A DNA stretch of 64,000 bases from Catonia carolina (taxonomy: Eukaryota > Arthropoda > Insecta > Hemiptera > Achilidae): the NCBI GenBank assembly GCA_035578175.1, contig JAQMRL010000004.1, positions 74,625,901-74,689,900 of the forward strand. Reading direction: 5' to 3'. Under the pieces are notes generated by a model, which worked only from the letters and a program-made list of their open reading frames with translations, was not told where the DNA came from and made no database searches. The position numbers and the translations under genes were made by a program. This document shows, in pieces, positions 31,897 through 42,021 of this stretch. Each line of letters opens with the position of its first letter. Within the stretch, counting starts at the first letter, position 1.

Positions 31897-32813
31897 GTTT
31901 ACTTTCTCTTGCCTATATAAATATATAGGAAGGCCAGTATTGTTTTCATTTAGATTTTTCAAAATTGAGTTTTCACTGGATTACACATTTTCAGACCCTC
32001 TGAACCGAAAAAACATGTTTTTAGAGATTGGTGTGTGTGAACAGAATATCTCAAGAACGGAACATCGTACAAACTTGAAACATAAGTGAGATACTACTAC
32101 CGGACCCAACACAAACATTTTCATCAAAATCGGTGAACCGATTAAGTAATAGTAATAGTAGTAGTTTGTGTAATTTTTCTTTTTTGCAATTTTCTCAAAA
32201 ACAGCTACGATTTTTTAAAAATCGTCTTATTAAGTTTTTTATGTCGTACAAGATAGGGTAGGCACCATGTCTGCTGAAGTTTGTGGGGATGGTATGCTCT
32301 CATAGAAAAAAAATTCTTTTTTTAAGATTGCGGCTTTTTAATATGCATGTTTAACACAAAAATGTATATAATGAAAGTTGTAGAAAATATAAATCCTACA
32401 ACTTTTAATTCGAACATTTTTTTATATAACACAGTTTAGCAGTAATAAGCGAATTCCTGTTTTTTCTCACGAAAACATGTAAAAAATCGATTTTTTAAGA
32501 TTTTAGCCTTCATATGCTTTTTACAACAAAAGTGTATATAATCAAATTTATAGGTAATCAAAAGATCTACAACTTTTATTAAGCGCATTTTTCTCTACAG
32601 AGCCTAGTTTAGCATGAAAGAGTCATTTTCCATATTTTTAAGCCAAACCAAGATTGGTTTTAATTTTGCATCATTCACTCATGATTAAAATAAGGTTATG
32701 GTTTTTGAGGTTAGTTTTTTGTTAACTTCTAATGTTTTATTACAAGTATTAGGTTATATTGTTCATTATTTGCATTGGCAAGAGAAAGTTGTGTGAGCGT
32801 TTCACACCAGATT
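31897..32813 (+). mobile_element. HINE-like element, full-length copy
   Basis: From TTTACTTTCTCTTGCCTATA to GCGTTTCACACCAGATTTTT. It contains TCTCAAGAACGGAACATCGT, GATCTACAACTTTTATTAAG and the 3' hairpin. The TG stretch is minimal. The two arms of the 13-bp inverted repeat are intact. Confidence 0.8.
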
Positions 32814-32949
32814 TTTGTTCAATTAAATAGTAGGCCTATATCATTATTATAATATTAGTTATTTTTCATTTTATTTGATTAAGGTTACTTATCTGACAAA
32901 GAAAATTTTTTGTAACTCAAATGGATAGCACTAAGTTAATTCACAATTT

Positions 32950-34095
32950 AATAAATTTATGTTTTAAAATGATTGAAGTCCTGCACGATAGTGGAATTGA
33001 TGGTAAAGACTTGCGTATAATTAGAAACCTCTATTGGAATCAATCTGCATATGTCAGGATTAACCAAGTGAAAACAGAGGAATTGGAAATTCTCCGTGGG
33101 GTCCGACGGAGAATTAGGGCCCCACGGCCCTAATTCTCAATATACAGACCTAATTATACGGACAATATACAGCCCTAATTAGGGCTGTATATTGTCGCCA
33201 CTCATATTCAATTTGTACTCTGAGGCTATTTTCCAAGAAGCATTAGAATGCTTGGATGTTGGTATACTATTGAATGGAGAACGAATCAACAACTTTAGAT
33301 ATGCCGATGATACTGTCATTTTTGCAGACACCTCACAGGGACTTCAACTGTTGATGAATAAAGTAGCTGAAGTTAGTGGGAAATATGGTCTGGAAGTCAA
33401 CAGTAATAAAACAAAAGTCATGATAGTAAGCAAGCAGAAAATTGACAATCTACATTTCACTATTGATGGCAAAGTTGTAGAACAAGTACCAACATACGTT
33501 TACTTGGGCACAGTGTTAAATGAGCGGTGGGACCATTCTCAGGAAATAAAGGCCAGGATTGAAAAAGCCAGATCAGCGTTCAACCAAATGTCAAAACTGT
33601 TCAAGACACACAACTTGAACCTTGAATTGAAAATTAGACTACTTCGATGCTATGTATTTTCCATCTTGCTATATGGAGTAGAATCTTGGACTCTTAGTGA
33701 AGCAACAGTAAAGAAACTGGAGTCATTTGAGATGTGGACCTACAGAAGAATCCTGAGAATATCATGGACAGATAAAATATCCAATGAGAGAGTTCTTCAA
33801 AAACTAAATAAAAAGACGGAAATAATGAACACAGTCAAAAGAAGAAAATTGGAATACCTAGGACACATCATGAGAAATGACACTAAATACAAGCTGTTGA
33901 AATGCATAGTGCAGGGGAAAGTGCATGGCAGGAGAGGCGTTGGGCGAAGGCGAATATCCTGGCTGAAAAATTTAAGGACATGGTTTTCAGTATCCACCCC
34001 TGAATTGTTTAAAGCAGCTGTCAACAAAATCAGCATTGCCAGAATGATTGCCAACATTCGGTAACGGATAGGCACTGGAAGAAGAAGATGTTTTG
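32950..34095 (+). mobile_element. 5'-truncated non-LTR retrotransposon with reverse transcriptase
   Basis: The + strand encodes MIEVLHDSGIDGKDLRIIRN, then VKTEELEILRGVRR. After a 73-bp insertion with frameshift it continues LSPLIFNLYSEAIFQEALEC, then NNFRYADDTVIFADTSQGLQ (catalytic YADD), YLGTVLNERWDHSQEIKARI, LLYGVESWTLSEATVKKLES, RRKLEYLGHIMRND and RRGVGRRRISWLKNLRTWF. The order fits insect RTE-type elements. The endonuclease and start of the polymerase are missing. The frame from 33192 to 34064 is intact, so decay is slight apart from the insertion. It ends in a GAA-rich tail near 34095. Confidence 0.85.
33089..33196. repeat. Nested snap-back hairpins inserted into the retrotransposon
   Basis: Three inverted repeats follow one another: ATTCTCCGT (33089-33097) with ACGGAGAAT (33106-33114); AGAATTAGGGCC (33110-33121) with its inverse (33126-33137); and a perfect 36-bp palindrome at 33161-33196 centred on AATT. 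The insertion (33110-33182, 73 bp) separates the CGACGG and GGCTGTATATTG codons of an otherwise continuous reverse transcriptase gene and shifts its frame by one. Confidence 0.85.
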
Positions 34096-34389
34096 ATGTG
34101 ATCCACGGTTCCAAAGGATATAGTGTAGTTCAAAATCCAAATAAACGTACAAATTATTTCTAATTTTTTTTTATTTACATATAAATATTTTCGGTACATT
34201 TGTGACTCTTTTTCTAACATAGAATATGATAATATATAAATAACTACAAAAATAGTGCTTTGTGTTTTTTACAACAAAATTAATTTTCTACCGTTCAGAT
34301 ACAATTTGTTATATGTTTAAATATATTAAAGCCCTAGTAACCTCTGCTAAACTGATGTTTCACTCCTGATAGGTGTTGAAATTATTTAT
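34096..34389. other. IFT20 3' flank
   Basis: AT-rich, with no repeat recognised. The IFT20 transcript probably ends just left of its stop codon at 34390. Confidence 0.4.
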
Positions 34390-34506
34390 TTATCTATAAA
34401 GCACAAGTTGATCGATAGTGTCTTGTTGTTCTATTTCAGTTCTTAATAACGATTGATGTTGTACACGTAATCTTTCAAGTTCTGTAGATTTTTCTAAAAT
34501 AAGAGC
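34390..34506 (-). CDS. IFT20: Intraflagellar transport protein 20, last exon
   Basis: Read on the - strand after the acceptor ttatttcag, it encodes ALILEKSTELERLRVQHQSL, then LRTEIEQQDTIDQLVLYR and TAA (34392-34390). It aligns to the family tail, which begins ALIAEKKMQLERYRVEY and ends in FIDQFIFQ-like residues. With the other exons the CDS is 396 nt, giving 131 residues, against 132 in vertebrates, so the gene looks complete and intact. AATAAA overlaps the region just after the stop. The intron before this exon (34507-38650) holds a SINE, a non-LTR retrotransposon fragment and several inverted-repeat elements. Confidence 0.93.
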   Translation of the reverse strand, partial: ALILEKSTELERLRVQHQSLLRTEIEQQDTIDQLVLYR

Positions 34507-34544
34507 CTGAAATAATTGAAATAATTTTAAAATGTAGAAACTTT

Positions 34545-34866
34545 TTTTTTTTATTCCTAATTTGTGTACGTTGCAATCTGTTCAATTCAGAACAATAAGC
34601 AACCCCATGACCCAATGAGATGAGGATGATGTGTATGACATGTAAATGAGGTGTAGTCTTATACAGACCCAGGCCGACCATTCCTGAAAGAGTATGGTTA
34701 ATTGAACCCCAACCATCAAAGTACACCGGTAACCACTGTCTAGTATTCAAATCCGTATAAAAGTAACTAACTTTACTAGGATTTGAACCAGGAACCTTAG
34801 TCTCCAAAAATCAGCTGTTGAACAGCTGATTTTGGTGATTACTTTACCTCTAGACCAACCCGGTGG
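34545..34866 (-). repeat. tRNA-derived SINE, family D copy 2
   Basis: Closely similar to 25140-25468 throughout: ACCGGGTTGGTC head, CCTGGTTCAAATCCTAGTAA B box, GTACACCGGTAA body and GTACGTTGCAATCTG end. It lies in IFT20 intron 2, about 40 bp from the acceptor of the last exon, in the same orientation as the gene. Confidence 0.8.
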
Positions 34867-34983
34867 GATAATGTTGAAACTAATGCAATTTTTATTTTAA
34901 AAAAAAGTTATGGCTTTTATTGGTATAGAAACCACTCAGCAAATTAGTATTACTGGATTACAGAGTCGTACTACAAGTATTAG

Positions 34984-36324
34984 AGTAAGCGCAGCGCACA
35001 GTGAACGCTGGTCACAGGTACTGATTCACAGTGGAGAACGCGCATAGTGGGAGCATGTAACTACGCGCTTAACCTTCATTCAATTGTCGGTATTCAACAC
35101 GAGTTCCAGTAGCAGCAGTCATGATAAATTATTCCTAATGGAAAACGCTTATACAAAATTGTTATCTTTAAAAGACTATACTTATACTGTTAATGACATT
35201 AATAAGAACAGAAAATTGTTTGGCATAATCATCTTTTTCCGAAAAAAGATAGATACAGGTTTTTTAAATGCATGAGAGTGACTGGAAATGTTTAATGTTA
35301 TATTGTCTAAGGTATTTGTATATTATATAATGAATTTATAAATAAATTTATAAATAAATTCATGAATACAAAAGTCCAGTTGTACCACACTATTGTGGAG
35401 CCAATAACAACTTATGGGGCAGAGTGCTGGCAAATAACATCAAAAATAGACAGCCAGCTTAAAGCAATTGAAATGGACTTTCTGCGCCGTTCATGTAGAG
35501 TGTCCAGGTTGGACCATATCCGGAATGACGACATCAGGAAAAGAGCTCATGTAGAAGATACCATTGTGGATAGGATAGAGAGACAACAACTGATATGGTA
35601 TGGTCATGTGCAGAGAATGGGTGATGAGAGGTGGCCAAAAAGAATGTTGTCTTATGTCCCAACCAACAGAAGGAGGAAAGTATATACCAAGGAAAACGTG
35701 GAAAAAGGGAATACAGGAAGCCATGAGGGAGAGAGGGATGGATGAGGGTGATTGGGAGGATAGAAGAGACTGGAGATTGAAGTGCGGGAAGCGGCGCCGG
35801 CCGTAGGAACCCCGGAAAAAAAATAAATAAATAAATAAATTCATTAAATAAAATAGAAATAATATCAAACTGCGGGATGCATTATAAAGATTTATTTTTG
35901 TCTAAAGTAGAACTCATTTTCAAAAACAATTGTGCAACTTGCACAAGCAACCAATATTACCGGAAGAAAGATTTGCGATTACTTTGAAATACATATTTTG
36001 ATTACCAATATTCAATATTATAAAACATTGTTTGGCCAGTAATAATCTTTTAAAGTTAGTTTTATAAATCTATGTTAAAAATTAATTAACAAGTTGTTAT
36101 TATTTATGAATACGTATTATACGATGCCAAGTACATTTAGCAACCTGCCAGCTAGCAGCAGGCAAGTTTATTCAAAACAAACAGTGGCTGATGTGCGCAG
36201 ATGAACAGTGGACAGCTTTCTCCACCAGCGTTTACTGTGAGACGTCCGATTAAAATATAATGGTCTATTCCTACTTGTAGGCTCCCGCTTGTAAGCGACC
36301 AGCGTTCACTGTGCGCTTACCCTT
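34984..36324. mobile_element. Possible hAT-like element with inverted ends, hosting a non-LTR fragment
   Basis: GTAAGCGCAGCGCACAGTGA / ACGCTGGTC at the left is inverted at the right as GACCAGCG / TTCACTGTGCGCTTAC. Subterminal copies of CACAGT and GAACGC motifs add to both ends. No clear target duplication was found. The retrotransposon fragment 35364-35831 sits inside. It is in IFT20 intron 2. Confidence 0.4.
35364..35831 (+). mobile_element. 5'-truncated non-LTR retrotransposon fragment with 13-bp TSD
   Basis: TAAATAAATTCAT is repeated at both flanks (35351-35363 and 35832-35844). The + strand encodes LYHTIVEPITTYGAECWQIT, MDFLRRSCRVSRLDHIRNDD, IERQQLIWYGHVQRMGDERW, then, after a +1-type frame break near 35670, PRKTWKKGIQEAMRERGMDE and DWRLKCGKRRRP. 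This is the C-terminus of a reverse transcriptase polyprotein. An AAAT tandem tail follows. It lies antisense to IFT20 in intron 2. Confidence 0.8.
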
Positions 36325-36353
36325 ACACTTTAAATACCTACTGTCGATTTCTT

Positions 36354-37140
36354 TATTATAGATACCCGAGTTTGAAGGTTTGTTTCTTCAAAACCACTTG
36401 TTTAATTTTAACGTACTGTAAATCAAAATTTAGCTGATATCAATCTACGTTACACGTCAGTTTCATATTTTTAGAGTTTTTTTTTTTTAATACTGCGAAA
36501 TCAGGATGAGAAGGATAAAAGAGCTGGCTTTTTGTTGCCGCAACAAAGTGGATGCATTTACAGGATTATAACTCAAACACTGGTAATCGATTCATTTGAG
36601 ATTTCGCTGGAGTATAAACGTGTGTTGTTTTTGTATATACAAAATTTCAGACTTGTAGCGCATTTAAATTTTGAGTTATTAGTAAAGTTCTGAACCCCTG
36701 TTAGCTCCATAACCGCTCATTAATTCGGCAATTTCAAAAAATTATTGTATTTAGTATAAAAAAAATTAATATTCCGGAACCAATTATTCAGCAGAATTTT
36801 TAAAATATTTAAATAATAGTTAGATGATGGGGGGGGGCTGGAGAAGCTTAACCATGTTGCCACATTTTTCTCTAGCTGCTAAAGCCTTTCAAAGTAACAT
36901 TCAACAGCTTATTGATAATGAACAGAAAGACCTTTTCTATAATTACAAAGGTTCATATTACTTTTCATTTGGCGTTTTTCTTCTCCTTCTGTTATCACAA
37001 TATGAAAAAATGCTAAAAATATGAAACTGACATGTAACAACGCAGATTGAAATCATCTAAATTTTGGTGTATAGTATATTACAATTGAACGAGTGGTTTT
37101 GAAGAAACAAGGCTCCAAACTCTGGCATCTGTAAGAAATT
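36354..37140. repeat. Inverted-repeat element, ~60-bp imperfect ends
   Basis: Left 36361-36420 (GAGTTTGAAGG, then GTTTCTTCAAAACCACTTGT) is inverted at about 37080-37132 (GAGTGGTTTTGAAGAAACAA, then CCAAACTC). The interior is AT-rich with no coding match. It is probably a MITE in IFT20 intron 2. Confidence 0.5.
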
Positions 37141-37324
37141 GATAGACTATGACATAACATTTTCCATAGATTATGACATCGGCACAAAGTTGAAGAGATT
37201 TCACCCATTTGCGTTGATTAAAAAAATTTTACGGTAAGGACTCCACACAAAGGTTCAGTGGGAACACTTTTGTTTTCTACACCAAAAATGTGTAAAGATG
37301 TAGAATCTCTTCCATTGTACTATA

Positions 37325-38000
37325 CAGAGCATTTTATAATATTCTTCGAGGTTACAAAAATTCAGTACAAAAAAAACCTATTTCACTTTCCTAAATGAAA
37401 GTTGTACGGGCCGATGCAGGGACTCAAACATTTATTTTTAAACATCTATAAATCCTCAATTTGTGTCTCCATCAGATACTGCATTAATTGAAGATGTTAT
37501 GGTTTGAATAGTAAATGTTTACGAAGAACTCTCCACACCGTTGTTTTCAGAATTCCTAACTCTGCCTGCAGACGCAGTCAATTTTGACGGGCTGAGAATA
37601 AAACTTGCACGCACACGTTTGACATTGGCATCTGAGGTTGATGGACAACCAGTTGATTTCTGCTTGCACAAGCAACCAGTTTCACTGAATTGTTTATATT
37701 ATGCACGAATTGAATTGTCACTAGGTGGATCCTTAATAAATTTCAACCGAAACACTTGTTGCACAGTAATTACTGACTTTGACACGTGAAATTCTAACAC
37801 AAAACGACTTCTCGCTTCCCATGGCAGCCATTTTCTGTACTATCTACGCCTAGCGGGCAAACAGTTCACTAACTTCTCAGAATATGTGGAAAAACTATTT
37901 GAAGTGATCTTTCGTTTAGTACTTGTTTCATTCTTGTAAGTGAAATACTTTTTTTTGTACTGAATTTTCGTAACCCCGAAGTACATTACGATACGCCCTG
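37325..38000 (-). mobile_element. DUF4817-type Tc1/mariner element, DNA-binding part retained
   Basis: TA-flanked inverted ends are CAGAGCATTTTATAATATTC (left) and, at the right, TACATTACGATACGCCCTG. Both lead into a shared block, AATTCAGTACAAAAAAAA. On the - strand, around 37790-37540, the sequence reads KFIKDPP-like residues, then WYKQFxETGC, KSTGRPSTSDA and RVRxSF, the helix-turn-helix pattern of DUF4817 transposases, with frame damage. The catalytic core is deleted. The + strand frame here is only the shadow of this antisense gene. Confidence 0.55.
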
Positions 38001-38003
38001 TAG

Positions 38004-38560
38004 GTAACATCTCCACAGAGTTTCAGCCATCTAGCTCATCTGTAACTGAGTAAACTGGAAATACTGATTTAAGGGTTGAACAAATTTTCAACCTCTCGTG
38101 GATAAATTTTTGAAATCATTGAGGTGTAGGTTTTCTAATGTCACCGAGGTTCAACCATCTAACTTGTCCAGAGCTTAGTAAATAAAAAATATTGGTTTGA
38201 AGGTTGGATACCCTTTCTAACCTTTTAGGGGTACATTTTGGAAAACATTAGGGGTAATTTTTTTAGTTACACTATTAATAACCACCGAAATTCAGCCATT
38301 TTAACTCATCTGGTACTTTGTAAATAATAAATATTGGTTTAAGGGTTGAACACAATTTTCATGCCCTTAGGGGTACATTTTAGAAATGGTTAAGAGGTAA
38401 TTTTTGTAATTGTCTAACTATAAGTAACATCTCCAAGTTTCAGCCTTCTACCTTTTCTGGAAGTTGGTAAAAGGAAAATATCGTTCAAGGATGTAACACC
38501 CTTTTCAACCCCTTCGCGGTGGAATGTCAAAATTCATTATGTTTAACTTTTCTAATTAAT
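38004..38560. repeat. Tandem repeat, 128-148-bp period, four diverged units
   Basis: Each unit contains AACATCTCC or similar, TTCA(G/A)CCAT near 38022, 38150, 38291 and 38439, then ATATTGGTTTAAGGGTTGAAC, TTTCAACC and AGGGGTACATTTT. The units are about 70-80% similar by eye. The array begins exactly where the 37325-38000 element ends and stops about 90 bp from the IFT20 middle exon. Confidence 0.75.
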
Positions 38561-38650
38561 TTTTCAGATAATCTGAACAGGTCTCGGTACCAATCAATTT
38601 GGATTATCGAGGTTGTTGTGAATTTCCTGAAATTTAATGACACACGCTAC

Positions 38651-38805
38651 CTGTAATTGCTGTCGTTGTGCTTCCCTCTGTTTCGCCATCGATTTTGTAA
38701 GATTATGAGCACCAATCGCTTTCATTTTCTCCCTTTCTACTTCTTGAGCTAATGAATTAATCATGGAAATGAACCCATCAACGATTGACTGAAATTGAGT
38801 GATAT
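38651..38805 (-). CDS. IFT20: Intraflagellar transport protein 20, middle exon
   Basis: Read on the - strand after a tttatttag acceptor, 2 nt complete the split codon. The peptide then runs ITQFQSIVDGFISMINSLA, QEVEREKMKAIGAHNLTKS, MAKQREAQRQQLQ, and ends in phase 0 before gtagcg. EKMKAIGARNLLKSxAKQREAQQQQLQ is the most conserved block of IFT20 and is nearly intact here. The segment is predicted coiled coil, used for dimerising with IFT54. A run of 14 C and a tRNA-SINE-like fragment lie just upstream in the intron. A 130-148 bp tandem array ends about 90 bp on the other side. Confidence 0.95.
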
Positions 38806-38920
38806 CTAAATAAAACAAATTCAACATATTAGTTTGGAATATCAATAAATGCCCCCCCCCCCCCGGTGTACGGGTCAGCACAATTGACTAATTCTTCTGG
38901 GTCCCTGGTTTGATTCCCAG

Positions 38921-39283
38921 TTTTTTCTCACAAAATCATGTAAAAAAAAAACGATTTTTTTAAAGATTTCAGCCTTATTATGCATTTTACGACAAAAAAA
39001 AGTATAATCCAATTTATAGGAAATTAAAAGATCTACAACTTTTATTTAGAGCATTTATCTCTACAGAGCCTAGTTTAGCGTGAAAGAATGATTTTCTGTA
39101 TTTTTAAGCTAAACTGAGGTTGATTTTCACTTTACGTCCTTCACTCATGATTAAAATAAGATTATGTTTTTTGAAGTTGGTTTTTTTTTGTTTATTTCTA
39201 ATGTTTTATTACTAATGTTAGGTTATATTGTTAATTATTTTCATTGGCAAGAGAAAGTTGTGAGAGTGTTTCACACCAGATTT
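38921..39283 (+). mobile_element. HINE-like element, 3' part
   Basis: Starts within the family (TTTTTTCTCACAAAATCATG) and ends with the standard GGCAAGAGAAAGTTGTGAGA and TTCACACCAGA. The 5' half is missing. It lies in IFT20 intron 1, directly after a tRNA-like fragment at 38865-38920 (GGTTTGATTCCCAG B box). Confidence 0.75.
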
Positions 39284-40357
39284 TTTTTAAAGTAAATATG
39301 TAACAGAAATTGTGTAGTTGCTAGTTGATTGTATCCGAACGTACATTCACACACACACACACAAAAGTTCTAATAAATTTCCCTGCGAATGTCTCTCGAT
39401 AGTCTTTACACGTATATGTACTGTACTTCAACACAAATAATTATAGTAATAGTAGTAGTAGTGGTATTAATAGTACACACACATGAAACGATGTTTTGAT
39501 AATTTCCCCCGCTACATCTCTCGTCGTCATCGAACCCCCTTCATCTACTTCAACAGCAATACGTACTCACATGTACACACATACACATACGTATTTATGA
39601 AAATCTTCATTAGGGACCTTAGGGTTATCATTTTTGAAAATTTTAAAATAAAATGCTGTGAATATAAATATGAATATGCTGTCAAAATTTCATGAAAATA
39701 CACCCAGTAGTTTCGAAAATCAGCCTGCACGAAAAACACTTTTATCTTTATAATATTAATATGGATAACTGTGTTATTAATGACCACTTAATTGATTGGA
39801 CCAAAAAACCAAATAGAAAATACATTAATAATTACCACAATCTTCAAAAAGTTGTGGTAATCAACATTGTCTAAAAATTACTTGGTTAATGAAACAATTA
39901 ACATTTCTTTTTAAAATAGGTTTTTTTGTTATAAAAATAAATTTCTAAATAAATTGTGAAATATTTGTTAAAAATGATTAGAAGACTAGAAAATCATGAT
40001 GGGCTAAATACGCACTATTTTCTTAAAGTATCTTATAAAGAATTAACAAGCCTCGCATTCTTATAAAATAACACCTTGTTATTTTGATTGCAATAACTTC
40101 GTCAGAAACCATGTACAGTATTATATAAATTCCTTATTGATAATGCCTCAAATATGTTTTCATAAAATAGATATACACATGAAACTAAAAATACTTCAAA
40201 TCAAAGAGGATAGAGTAATTTTCAATTTAAACAAAAGTATTTTGAATAAGAGAACTGTAGATTTATATGCTTAAAATTGAATAATTTTAAATCTCATAGC
40301 ATGTAATTAATTAAAAATATTAATTTTTGTGTTGTTAACCCAAAATTACTTACTTAC
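39284..40357. other. IFT20 intron 1, simple repeats and unassigned sequence
   Basis: Contains an AC dinucleotide run near 39349-39362 and AGT trinucleotides near 39446-39464. A segment ends TTATAATATTAATATGGAT near 39763, a terminus common to insect dispersed repeats. I do not recognise the rest. Confidence 0.4.
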
Positions 40358-40481
40358 TTTGATCAAATTCCTTACATTCTTCTTTTAACTCGTTAGTTTG
40401 AGTTGCAATTTCAGGTTCCAAAACTCTTATTTTGTTTAACTCATCAAAATATAAACCAGCTCTTGTTAAACGATTGGCCAT
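40358..40481 (-). CDS. IFT20: Intraflagellar transport protein 20, first coding exon
   Basis: IFT20 is the small coiled-coil subunit of the IFT-B complex. It cycles between Golgi and cilium and delivers membrane proteins to cilia; in insects, cilia exist only in sensory neurons and sperm. On the - strand the ATG (40481-40479) opens [20 protein letters not shown], continuing [21 protein letters not shown]. This matches the family start, in which GLHFDELNKLRVLDPEV precedes a QQTIELKEECKDF-like helix. The exon ends at a gtaagt donor after 41 codons plus 1 nt. An upstream acceptor at 40608 suggests that the same exon carries 126 nt of 5' UTR. Confidence 0.93.
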
Positions 40482-40607
40482 TTTATCAGTAGTATTTATA
40501 TTACCACAAATTTTTTAAAGACAATCACCTGAACCCTCAGTTCTTCCTTTTTTTATATTACACTGACAAATTTGGCCACAAGTATTAGAACAAGGACATC
40601 TATTTCG

Positions 40608-41883
40608 CTGCAAGAAAATGAGCTTATTAAAAATATAACTTAAGACAAACTTATTTACAATTGGTTCATAAATTAAGACAATGAATTACAATTAGTCGTT
40701 ACTGTACAAAGTAAATTTGGGCAAATTTTCTTGTTTTTGTAGAAATGTAAACAAGATTAATTTGCAAATTTAGTTTCTGCCACAGAGTAATTACAGTAAT
40801 TTTGAAGGAAGGAATGTAAAATAAAATTATTGGAGAATACTTTACTCATTTTTTAAAAGCCCTGTAGTATAAATGCACCAATACATTATTTGTACATACA
40901 AATTATAACTATACTTTAACTTCAATTAGCAGCACATAATTCTCTTATATTCTACTACTCCTACCACAATAATAAAAAATTAAGTTGTATTAACAGAAAA
41001 CCTCATACTGAACAACTTCACTTGCCTTTTTCCAACCGAATAATTTAAAAATGTTTATCACAATAACATTCAAAAAAAAATTCAAAACCAAATACCAGAA
41101 GTACAAAACACAGATTATAATAAAAACATTGAAAAAATTAAATGAGGTAATACGACGCAAAAGTAGATGCACAAGGGAAACTAATTGATGATAAATTTTT
41201 CTGTAATTAAAATTAAACTCAAAACCAAACATTGCTTTCCATGTATTTAAATTAACACAACAACGTAAATATCACGGTCATATTGATATAGTTTGATCAA
41301 TAGAAATATTAATCAATAGAAAGCAAATCGATTTGTGTTTTTATTTTAAGTTCAGTAAATGATTATTTCGTACTTACAGCTTTAAACGTATCGTATTAAA
41401 CATGTAAATAAATTTCTATAGACATTTTAATTGTTTCATATAAATGTATATCGATAACATAATTTCAATACTATAACCAAAACTAAATAACAAAACTTTC
41501 TAAAGGCAGAACAGCTGTTTGTTAATCTTGTAATTGAATCAGATGACATGTTATTGAGTACCCAGAGGGAAAATAAATTCTTAGTGCATATATCGTATGG
41601 ATAGTTTACACATATTGATAAATTCACTTTAGTTTGAAGTCGTAGTAATGTTATTAAATGTAGTGAAAAACTTTCAGTTTAGTCATATCTAGTGTGATAA
41701 AAATAGTTTATTTTTGAACGTATTACGTTCAGTGTTGTGTAGGGAATTTTCCATTGAATTATTTTTATTCGTGTTTGATTTTCCTGTCATTCTCGTTTTG
41801 TGGATGGAACCCAGACGTCTTCCTTCATGAACTGTGGTGTGGTCGTCTGTAAACGAAGTTAGCACGTATAAATAAAAGTATTA
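40608..41883. promoter_or_regulatory. Divergent promoter region between IFT20 and APPBP2
   Basis: No transposon is recognisable here, unlike almost everywhere else in the window. On the - strand a gtaagt donor at 41377 faces a strong acceptor (tttcttgcag) at 40608, consistent with a spliced 5' UTR for IFT20. On the + strand arthropod initiator-like TCAGT occurs at 41729-41733, upstream of the APPBP2 ATG. Head-to-head genes sharing a promoter are common in insects. Transcription start sites are inferred, not shown. Long reading frames on the - strand around 41232 are low-complexity and not convincing. Confidence 0.45.
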
Positions 41884-42021
41884 ATGGAGACTATTAATTT
41901 AAAAATGCCTTTTTCGTTGTACGAATTAAGTATAAAATCCGTCATCGATTATTTTCAATATTATGTTAAAAGTGATCTTCGAATGCTTCCGGAAAATATT
42001 TTATTCGATGTTTATTTTATG
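41884..42021 (+). CDS. APPBP2: Amyloid protein-binding protein 2, first coding exon
   Basis: APPBP2 (PAT1) is a TPR-rich substrate receptor of CUL2-RING ubiquitin ligases that reads C-terminal degrons, and it also binds microtubules and the APP sorting signal. The exon opens at ATG 41884 and encodes METINLKMPFSLYELSIKSV, then IDYFQYYVKSDLRMLPENIL and FDVYFM, ending in phase 0 before gtaagt. It aligns with the vertebrate start, where an AVVDNYIRS-like helix precedes RSLPENIQFDVYYKLY. The LPENI pentapeptide fits the hydrophobic-Pro-x-x-hydrophobic pattern of CUL2 boxes. The ATG at 41884 is preferred over the in-frame internal Met codon because it is first and gives the expected length. Confidence 0.88.

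Noticed and set aside
33797..34114. 105-codon - strand reading frame
   Set aside because: Shadow of the reverse transcriptase frame on the + strand; no domain pattern of its own.
37541..37789. 82-codon + strand reading frame suggesting a gene
   Set aside because: It is the antisense shadow of a transposase helix-turn-helix region encoded on the - strand within a TA-flanked element.
40990..41232. 80-codon hydrophobic - strand frame near the IFT20 promoter
   Set aside because: Low-complexity AT-rich sequence, no splice-site support, no recognisable family; chance is the simpler explanation.
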